DNA from: CAMAVH01 sp964628235
Lineage (GTDB): Bacteria > Pseudomonadota > Alphaproteobacteria > SMXQ01
Length of the DNA: 64,000 bases
Direction: 5' to 3'
Assembly (NCBI GenBank): GCA_964628235.1
Contig: CAZVLU010000008.1
Span: forward strand, 26,060-90,059
Program-made: the position numbers and the translations under genes
Notes under the pieces: model-generated
Told to the model about the DNA's origin: nothing
Databases searched by the model: none
What the model saw: the letters and a program-made list of their open reading frames with translations, nothing else
Shown: in pieces, positions 25,314 to 31,603 of the stretch
Numbering within the stretch: position 1 is the stretch's first letter
Layout of the letters: each line of letters opens with the position of its first letter

Positions 25314-26303
25314 TTAAGCCTGGGCTTTCTCGCCGCCCGGCCGGGTGCGTGCCGCCTCGCCGACGATCCATTCGCGGAATTTGCTGACCTTCGGCGACTG
25401 CCACTGGCTTTCGCGGCACAGCAGGTAATAGGAGCCGGCAGCGACGCTGGCATTCTCGAACGGCATGACCAGAGTGCCGGACTCGAGCTCGCTCTCGACC
25501 AGGATGCGCGGCACGATGGCGACGCCCTTGCCCTCGACGGCGGCTTGCACCGTCATGAAGAAATGGCCGTAGGCGGCGCGTCCCTTGGGCTCGAACTCGC
25601 TCATGCCCATCATGCGCGCCCAATAGGTCCAGGCTTTCTCGCGCGATGCCGTCGAGAGCAGCTTGTGATAGGCCAGATCGGCGGGGGCATGGAGCGGCGG
25701 ATTCCCGTCACGCATGGCCGGGGCGCAGACCACGATCAGCTCGTCGGGCAAAAGCGGCACGGCGCGCACGTCGGACCAATCGTTGGTCATGACGATGTCG
25801 ATCGGCGACGGCACGCGTCCCTCCGGCCCCGGCACGCCAGGCCCGACGCGGATGGCGATGTCGTTGTCTTCCAGGCGGAAGTCGGCCGGCTTGATCGAGG
25901 TGACCATGCGCACCTCGATCGACGGATGCGCGGCGGTGAAATGCGGCAGGCGCGGGATCAGCCAGCGCATGGCGAAGGTCGGCAGCACGTTGGCGTTGAG
26001 CGTCACGGTGCGCCGGCCGTCGAGGATCGCCTCGGTGGCGCGGTACAACTGCTCGAAGGCATGGTGGACATGGGTCAGGTACTGCTGGCCGTCGTCGGTC
26101 AGCTCGAGGGCGCGCGGCAGGCGGCGAAACAGGATGACGCCGAGATACTCCTCCAGCGTTTTGATCTGCCGGCTGATCGCCCCCTGGGTGACGTTCAATT
26201 CCGTCGCCGCATGACTAAAACTCATATGCCGCGCAGCCGCCTCGAAGGCGCGCAGAGAGCTAAGCGGCGGGAGCCGGCGACGCAGAGACGAGGCTTGGGC
26301 CAA
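25314..26303 (-). CDS. LysR-family transcriptional regulator (GcvA-like)
   Basis: A 329-residue LysR-type regulator. The N-terminal winged helix-turn-helix (LRAFEAAARHMSFSHAATELNVTQGAISRQI, residues about 16-46) is followed by a coiled linker and a substrate-binding domain of the GcvA subgroup. The probable start is a TTG, since no ATG precedes the HTH. It is divergent from a VOC gene, with a perfect inverted repeat a few bases from its own start, which is the normal layout for a LysR regulator that controls its neighbour and itself. It may alternatively control nadX-ggt, which lie downstream on the same strand. Confidence 0.9.
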   Translation of the reverse strand: MAQASSLRRRLPPLSSLRAFEAAARHMSFSHAATELNVTQGAISRQIKTLEEYLGVILFRRLPRALELTDDGQQYLTHVHHAFEQLYRATEAILDGRRTVTLNANVLPTFAMRWLIPRLPHFTAAHPSIEVRMVTSIKPADFRLEDNDIAIRVGPGVPGPEGRVPSPIDIVMTNDWSDVRAVPLLPDELIVVCAPAMRDGNPPLHAPADLAYHKLLSTASREKAWTYWARMMGMSEFEPKGRAAYGHFFMTVQAAVEGKGVAIVPRILVESELESGTLVMPFENASVAAGSYYLLCRESQWQSPKVSKFREWIVGEAARTRPGGEKAQA

Positions 26304-26314
26304 GGCAGATATCC

Positions 26315-26339
26315 AATAGGGGCCGATATAACCCCTATT
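26315..26339. promoter_or_regulatory. Perfect inverted repeat between lysR and VOC gene
   Basis: Arms AATAGGGG and CCCCTATT, eight bases each, flank a nine-base spacer. The repeat lies 12 bases upstream of the LysR start and about 115 bases upstream of the divergent VOC gene. It is a good candidate for the LysR autoregulatory site. Confidence 0.55.
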
Positions 26340-26452
26340 TTACCTATGCGCTGGGCTCATGCCGAGTCGTTATTTGCTGTCCGGCCCCTTCTGGCCCTGG
26401 GGCGCCCGAGTCTCTAAGCTGAGCGCTGCCATATTTGCCTGCGGAGAGACAC

Positions 26453-26875
26453 ATGAGCCTGCGCCCGTTCCATATCGCCTTTCCGGTCGACGATCTTGCC
26501 GCCGCGCGCCGCTTCTACGGCGGCGTCATGCGCTGCCCGGAGGGCCGCAGTTCGGAGAGTTGGATCGATTTCGACCTGTTCGGCCATCAGATCGTCGCGC
26601 ATCTCGATCCCGCCAAGAAAAAGCAGGCTGCGATCAGCAATCCCGTCGACGGTCATGACGTGCCGGTGCCGCATTTCGGCGTGGTGTTGGAATTGGCCGA
26701 TTGGGAGGCGCTGGCCGAGCGCCTGCGCGCCGGCGGCACCAAGTTCGTCATCGAGCCGACCATCCGCTTCAAAGGCCAGGTCGGCGAACAAGCGACGATG
26801 TTCTTTCTCGATCCGGCGGGCAACGCCCTCGAATTCAAGGCCTTCGCCGACCTGTCGCAGCTCTTCGCCAAATAG
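26453..26875 (+). CDS. VOC family protein (glyoxalase/dioxygenase-like)
   Basis: A 140-residue single-chain VOC protein. The metal ligands are His7 (FHIAFPV), His74 (PHFGVVLE) and Glu127 (ALEFKAF), so the site is complete. The second half keeps FFLDPAGNALEFK, the usual family ending. GGAGAG lies six bases before the ATG. It is divergent from the LysR gene and probably its target. Its stop lies four bases from the stop of the convergent che operon's last gene. The likely functions are isomerase, lyase or small dioxygenase; the substrate is unknown. Confidence 0.85.
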   Translation: MSLRPFHIAFPVDDLAAARRFYGGVMRCPEGRSSESWIDFDLFGHQIVAHLDPAKKKQAAISNPVDGHDVPVPHFGVVLELADWEALAERLRAGGTKFVIEPTIRFKGQVGEQATMFFLDPAGNALEFKAFADLSQLFAK

Positions 26876-26879
26876 CCGC

Positions 26880-27938
26880 TTAGGCGTCGATCGCCGAGAG
26901 GAGTTGCGTCGAGACGTCGATCTTCTCGATGCGGTCGATGCCCTGCAGCATTTCCGACATGACGAATTCGGCGCGTCGCGTCGGGCTGCCGGCCTTCTTG
27001 ACCGGGAATTTGCGATTCCACGCCTGCATCTTCACGCTGAGCGCGCAGAGCACGCCGCCTGTCGAGGTGTGATAGCTCTTGATATGCTTTTCCAGCTTGC
27101 GGAACCGCTCGGCGCTCAAGTTGCACCACATGTCGCGCGTGCTGCGCTCGAAGCTTTCGAAGCGGCCGGTGATGGCCGACAGCGACCCGTTGAGCGTCTC
27201 GCGGATCTTTTTGCACGACAGGATCAGCTTCTCGTCGTTGCGAAGCTGCATATAGCTGTTGAACTCGTCGATCGATTCGAGGAAATCGTCGATCGACGGC
27301 ACGATCGAATCGAGGCATTGCCGGTAATAGGAGAGCGACAGGAAGATGTCGGCATAGTCTTCGAGGAAATTGGGAATGTCGAGAACGCCGATGCCGAGCT
27401 TGTCCGACATCGTCTGCAGCCGTTCTTGCACCTTGCGGACGTCCGGGTTGCGGAACATGCTCAGCATATCGTTGAAATTGCCGACCTCGATTTCGTCCTT
27501 GCCGAAAATTTCTTGCAACAGCGGGCGCGTGAAGGCCGCCATGTAGGGGGACAGCTCCTGCACCTTCTCCGGCGAGAGCCGCAGCGCCGAATCATCGGCC
27601 AGCGGAATGGCGTTTTCGCGAAACAGGATGCGCAAGCTGTAGACGTCGAAGCTCGACATGGTCGACAGCTTCCAGATCAGGCTCCAATCCGGGTGGCGCG
27701 GCGAGTCGGGCCAGTTGAACAGCTTGCCGAGCTTCGGGATATCGATCTGACCGCTGCCGGTGTGGCTGTCGGCGAACAGCTCGATGACGGTGTCGAGATG
27801 GCCGTTCTTGATCAGCCTGGCGTGTTTCAGGACCTGCGTCTGCAGCGGAATGATCGACAGCGGCAAGATATGCAGCGAGTCGCGATCGGCTTCGAAGATC
27901 GCGCGGTCCTGCTGCTTGCTGTTGGCTGCTGTCGACAT
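26880..27938 (-). CDS. Conserved-looking protein of unknown function at the end of the che operon
   Basis: A 352-residue soluble protein, last gene of the chemotaxis operon, 16 bases behind cheZ. No signal peptide or membrane segment is seen, and I recognise no catalytic motif. The sequence is largely alpha-helical, with amphipathic stretches (VRKVQERLQTMSDKLG, LEDYADIFLSLSYYRQCL, ERFRKLEKHIKSYH) suggesting a helical bundle. It contains scattered Cys residues (YRQCLD, SCKKIR, DMWCNL, VLCALS). Operon position suggests a chemotaxis accessory or adaptor role, for example coupling to CheY/CheZ or to an output other than flagella, but this is only inference from context. Confidence 0.6.
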   Translation of the reverse strand: MSTAANSKQQDRAIFEADRDSLHILPLSIIPLQTQVLKHARLIKNGHLDTVIELFADSHTGSGQIDIPKLGKLFNWPDSPRHPDWSLIWKLSTMSSFDVYSLRILFRENAIPLADDSALRLSPEKVQELSPYMAAFTRPLLQEIFGKDEIEVGNFNDMLSMFRNPDVRKVQERLQTMSDKLGIGVLDIPNFLEDYADIFLSLSYYRQCLDSIVPSIDDFLESIDEFNSYMQLRNDEKLILSCKKIRETLNGSLSAITGRFESFERSTRDMWCNLSAERFRKLEKHIKSYHTSTGGVLCALSVKMQAWNRKFPVKKAGSPTRRAEFVMSEMLQGIDRIEKIDVSTQLLSAIDA

Positions 27939-27954
27939 GGCCGCTGCCTGACGG

Positions 27955-28560
27955 TCAGGTCAGGCTGTCAAACAGGGCGTCGATTTCGTCCTGCGTCTTG
28001 GCGCCGCTCGACAGGGCCGGGCCGTTGAGCAGCTTTTCGTCGCCGGTCCGTTTATCGTTGCGCGCCTTGGCGTCATCGGCGGTTTGCCCGCCCTCGGCGA
28101 AATCGGCGCCGCAGACCAGCGCCAAGGTGTTGACGCGCTTTTCGATGCTTTGCAGGGTGCGCACCACTTTGGCGATGCGCTGGCCGGTGATGTCTTGGAA
28201 GGTGCAGGCCTCATAGACGCGGGTCGCTTCGTCGCGCAGGCGCGCCGCGATCTCCGGATCGGGGATCTTGCCGGCGATGTCCTCGACGGATTCGGCGGCG
28301 CTCATGATGGTGTTGGTCGCGCGGGTGGCTTCGGAGACGATCTCTTCAAGCTCGTCGGCTGCCGTGGTGAAGGAAGCCTCGTCGCTATCGCCCTGACGCA
28401 GCGCCTTGATCTCCTCGCGCGAGGCGCGGATGTAGCCGGAGATATATTCCAGAATCGTCACCATGGGGCCCTTTTCGCGGCGGTCCATGCCGCGCAGGGA
28501 TTCGATGACCTTCTGCAGGTAGTCGTGGGCGTCGTCGATTTGCAAATTATTCTGCGCCAT
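27955..28560 (-). CDS. cheZ: CheZ-family CheY-phosphatase
   Basis: A 201-residue CheZ-like protein that would dephosphorylate CheY-P. The catalytic segment CTFQDITGQRIAKVVRTL places Gln122 and Asp123 like the Gln-containing DFQDLTGQ region of enterobacterial CheZ. The C-terminus QDEIDALFDSLT matches the CheY-binding tail peptide of CheZ. Between them is a polar linker of about 40 residues. It lies 53 bases behind cheY in the operon, the usual partner. The N-terminal bundle is shorter than in enterobacteria, as in other alphaproteobacterial CheZ proteins. Confidence 0.85.
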   Translation of the reverse strand: MAQNNLQIDDAHDYLQKVIESLRGMDRREKGPMVTILEYISGYIRASREEIKALRQGDSDEASFTTAADELEEIVSEATRATNTIMSAAESVEDIAGKIPDPEIAARLRDEATRVYEACTFQDITGQRIAKVVRTLQSIEKRVNTLALVCGADFAEGGQTADDAKARNDKRTGDEKLLNGPALSSGAKTQDEIDALFDSLT

Positions 28561-28613
28561 GACCGTTCTCGTTTGACCGGATTGCGAGGGCTCTGTCGTT
28601 CCTAAGGCGAGCC

Positions 28614-29006
28614 TTAGAGCGGACCGAGCACGCTCGACATTTTCATTTTCAGGGTTTCGGCGTTGAACGGCTTGACGATGTAGTTCGACACGCCGGCCTG
28701 CTTCGCCAGGACCACGTTTTCCGCCTTGCTCTCCGCCGTCACCATGATGAAGGGGATATGCTTGAGCTTATCGTCGGCGCGCACCTTCTTCAGGAAGTCG
28801 ATGCCGGTCATCGGCGCCATGTTCCAGTCCGAGATGATGAGGTCGTAGTTGCCGCCGTTCTGCTGCAGCTTGAGCAGCGCGGCTTCGCCGTCGCTCGCGT
28901 CGTCGACGTTGCCGAACTCGAGCTGCTTGAGCAGATTGCGCATGATGCGCAGCATCGTCGCGTAATCGTCGACGATCATGATTCGGATGTTTCTATTGAC
29001 GGCCAT
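28614..29006 (-). CDS. cheY: Chemotaxis response regulator CheY
   Basis: A single-domain receiver of 130 residues. The acidic pocket is Asp13-Asp14, the phospho-acceptor Asp60 (IISDWNM), the switch Thr90 (MVTAES) and Lys112 (VKPFN). The sequence is close to the canonical flagellar CheY. It lies between cheR and cheZ. A second CheY-like receiver is encoded between cheB and cheA, so phosphate may be divided between two receivers, one acting as the motor ligand and one as a sink; this sequence, next to cheZ, is the better candidate for the motor-binding form. Confidence 0.92.
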   Translation of the reverse strand: MAVNRNIRIMIVDDYATMLRIMRNLLKQLEFGNVDDASDGEAALLKLQQNGGNYDLIISDWNMAPMTGIDFLKKVRADDKLKHIPFIMVTAESKAENVVLAKQAGVSNYIVKPFNAETLKMKMSSVLGPL

Positions 29007-29058
29007 CTTGGTCTCCTGGTCTCTCTTGGCGTGCGGGGGCGATAAGTTCTGGTTTAGG

Positions 29059-29976
29059 TCAGCTGCCGCGCAGGCCGGCGGCGAGCGGGCGCAGCGGCAT
29101 CACGGGTTTGACGGCGATCGGGGCGGCGAGAGGCGCGGGCGAGGACGCGGCGACGGCTGTCGGGGCGCCGACACGGCAGTAGAGGCCATGCGTGCCGTCG
29201 GCCGGCTTGAACAGGTTGCTGACGCCGAACACCGTCTCGGCGCCGCCGAGGAACAGCGAGCCGTCCATCGTCATGACCTTGCTGATGCCTTCGAGCACGC
29301 GCTCCTTGGTCGCCAGGTCGAAATAGATCAGCACGTTGCGGCAGAACACGACGTCGAACTGGCCGAGCGTCTTGAGATCGTGCAGCAAGTTGAAATTGCG
29401 GTATTCGACCATGGCGCGGACCTCGGGCTTGACCTGCCAGACGTCGCCTTGCTTCTCGAAATATTTCACCAGCATCTGCACCGGCAAGCCGCGCTGCACT
29501 TCGAATTGGCTGTAGAGGCCGGACTTGGCGCGGTCGAGCGCCTTGCGCGAAATGTCGGTGCCGACGATCTGGATCTTCCAGCCGGCGAGCTGCACCGCCT
29601 TCTCTTTCAGGATCATCGCCAGGCTGTAGGGCTCTTGGCCAGTCGAGGCGGCGGCGCACCAGATGCGCAGCGTCTTGGCGCCGGCGCGCTTGGCGATCAG
29701 GTCAGGCAGGACTTTGTCACGGAACAGGTCGAACGGCTTGCCGTCGCGGAAGAAGAACGACTCATTGGTCGTCATCGCTTCGACGACATCCTCGATCAAA
29801 GTCGCGGCCGGCTTGGCGCGCAGCGCTTCGATCAGGGTGGTCAAGCCGCTGAAGCCGTGCAGGCGCGCGATCGGCGCCAGGCGGTTCTCCAGCAGATAGA
29901 CCTTGTCCTTGCTGACGATCAGGCCGGAATTCTGCTTGAGCAGCGCGGCCATGAAATCCAATTCGCTGTCGTTCAT
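29059..29976 (-). CDS. cheR: Chemotaxis protein methyltransferase CheR
   Basis: A 305-residue SAM-dependent methyltransferase that methylates glutamates of chemoreceptors. The N-terminal helical domain is followed by the SAM-binding core IWCAAASTGQEPYSLAM, TDIS and FCRNVLIYFD. A Pro/Ala-rich C-terminal tail of about 35 residues is unusual for a core CheR and might bind another protein. The start overlaps the cheB stop by four bases (ATGA), so the two receptor-adaptation enzymes are translationally coupled. Confidence 0.93.
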   Translation of the reverse strand: MNDSELDFMAALLKQNSGLIVSKDKVYLLENRLAPIARLHGFSGLTTLIEALRAKPAATLIEDVVEAMTTNESFFFRDGKPFDLFRDKVLPDLIAKRAGAKTLRIWCAAASTGQEPYSLAMILKEKAVQLAGWKIQIVGTDISRKALDRAKSGLYSQFEVQRGLPVQMLVKYFEKQGDVWQVKPEVRAMVEYRNFNLLHDLKTLGQFDVVFCRNVLIYFDLATKERVLEGISKVMTMDGSLFLGGAETVFGVSNLFKPADGTHGLYCRVGAPTAVAASSPAPLAAPIAVKPVMPLRPLAAGLRGS

Positions 29977-31136
29977 GGCGACACCTTGGGCAACAAGTTC
30001 GAGACATGGCCGGCGATGTCGGCGATCGGCAGCACCGCGGCGCAGAGGCCGGCGGTGGCGACGGCGCCGGGCATGCCCCAGACCACGCTCGAGGCTTCGT
30101 CCTGGGCGATCAGGTTGCCGCCGGCGGCGACGAGTTGCTTGCCGCCGCCCAGGCCGTCACTGCCCATGCCAGTCAGGATGACGCCGAGCATGTTGGCGCC
30201 GTATATGGCGACCAGGCTGCGGAACATCGGATCGACCGACGGACGGCAGAAATTCTCCGGCGGATCGTCGGTCAGGCGGACGACAAGCTTGCCGGCTTTG
30301 CTTTCGACGATCATGTGGCGGTCGCCGGGGGCGAGATAGATGCGGCCCTTCTGCAACGGCTCGCCATCGACGCCTTCGGCGCAGGTCTGGCCGCAGTTGC
30401 GCGTGATATGTTGCGCCAGGATCGAGGTGAACAGACGCGGCATATGCTGGGTGATCAGCACTGGCACGTTCAGAACCTTGGGCAGGCCGCGCAGCATGGT
30501 GAAAAGGGCTTGCGGGCCGCCGGTCGAGCTGCCGATGGCGAGCACATGGGGCGTGGCGCCCGTCGCGCGGCGCAGCACCACCGGACGCTTGGGCGGCAAG
30601 ACGCGCGGCGTGGCCGGGGTGGCGGTGGCGCCAGGCGTTCCTGCGGTCGTCGGCGCGCGGCGCGGCAGCAGACGCGGCCGGCTGGCGAGCGAGCGGATCT
30701 TGCTGAGCAACTCGCGATGGAAGGCGCCGTCGGCGTTGATCTCGCGCGGGCTGGTCGGTTTCGGCAGATAGTCGGCGGCGCCCAGCTCGAGCGCCTTCAG
30801 ACTGATTTCGGCGTTGCGCTGGGTCAGCGTCGAGGCGACGATCACCTTGAGGTCGGGATCGATCTCGAGAAGCTGCGGCAGAGCCGACAGCCCGTCCATG
30901 ATCGGCATTTCGATGTCGAGCACGACGACCTGCACATCATGGTTGCGCAGCATCTGGATGGCGGACTGGCCGTTCGACGCCGACGCGACGACTTCGATCG
31001 ACGGGTCGGTCGCCATGATCCGCTGCAGCAAGCCGCGGATGACCGCCGAGTCGTCGACGACCATCACCCGGATTTTATGGGCGGGGGTCGTGCGCTCGGG
31101 CGGCGATTTGGCGGCGTTGGCGGGCATGGCATCCAT
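29973..31136 (-). CDS. cheB: Chemotaxis protein-glutamate methylesterase CheB
   Basis: A 387-residue response regulator-esterase. The N-terminal receiver (VMVVDDSAV, phospho-acceptor Asp in VVLDIEMP, KP in YLPKPTS) is joined by a long Pro/Thr/Ala-rich linker to the esterase domain with the catalytic Ser in IGSSTGGPQAL, His in ITQHMP and Asp in GMGSDG. It removes methyl groups and deamidates receptor glutamines. An alternative ATG lies three codons in. It is coupled to cheR by overlap, and is fed by the CheA encoded upstream. Confidence 0.94.
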   Translation of the reverse strand: MDAMPANAAKSPPERTTPAHKIRVMVVDDSAVIRGLLQRIMATDPSIEVVASASNGQSAIQMLRNHDVQVVVLDIEMPIMDGLSALPQLLEIDPDLKVIVASTLTQRNAEISLKALELGAADYLPKPTSPREINADGAFHRELLSKIRSLASRPRLLPRRAPTTAGTPGATATPATPRVLPPKRPVVLRRATGATPHVLAIGSSTGGPQALFTMLRGLPKVLNVPVLITQHMPRLFTSILAQHITRNCGQTCAEGVDGEPLQKGRIYLAPGDRHMIVESKAGKLVVRLTDDPPENFCRPSVDPMFRSLVAIYGANMLGVILTGMGSDGLGGGKQLVAAGGNLIAQDEASSVVWGMPGAVATAGLCAAVLPIADIAGHVSNLLPKVSP

Positions 31137-31185
31137 CGGGGGGACTGTTCCGTTCGTCTACTGGGTCGTGTTATCGGTCGTCCGG

Positions 31186-31575
31186 CTATTCGCCGATTAG
31201 GCCGACCTGCAGGAACTTGCTGCGCAAGATGTCCTGGTCGAACGGCTTCATGATGTATTCGTTGGCGCCGGCTTCGATGGCGGCGCTGATGCGCGAGATG
31301 TCGCTCTCGGTGGTGCAGAAGATGACGATCGGGGCGTCGCCGCCAGGGCTGGCGCGCAATGCCTTGAGGAAGTCGAGGCCGTTCATCACCGGCATGTTCC
31401 AGTCGAGCAGGATGACGACCGGCAGCTCCTTCTCGCAGGCGTCGAGCGCCTGCTGGCCGTCGCCGGCCTCGCTGACGCGGCAGCCGAGGTTGATCAGCAT
31501 CGGCCGCACGATGGTGCGTATCGTGCTCGAGTCGTCGACCAGAAGGCAGGTCAGGGCTTGCGGCGCGGCGTTCAT
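31186..31575 (-). CDS. cheY: Chemotaxis response regulator, second CheY-like receiver
   Basis: A 129-residue receiver with Asp14-Asp15, phospho-acceptor Asp58 (ILLDWNMP) and Lys110 (IMKPFD). It differs clearly from the CheY at 28614: it has Cys at CTTESD and lacks the canonical MVTA switch. The ATG has GAGGA about nine bases upstream; a longer frame into the cheA end is not supported. It is encoded 28 bases behind cheA. It could be a phosphate sink or a regulator of a different output. Confidence 0.9.
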   Translation of the reverse strand: MNAAPQALTCLLVDDSSTIRTIVRPMLINLGCRVSEAGDGQQALDACEKELPVVILLDWNMPVMNGLDFLKALRASPGGDAPIVIFCTTESDISRISAAIEAGANEYIMKPFDQDILRSKFLQVGLIGE

Positions 31576-31603
31576 TGCTGGGTCCTCGGCTCTCGGATCG
31601 TCT

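Noticed and set aside
26496..28028. A 510-codon plus-strand frame across the VOC, unknown and cheZ genes
   Set aside because: Reads through genes on both strands with no conserved sequence; shadow frame.
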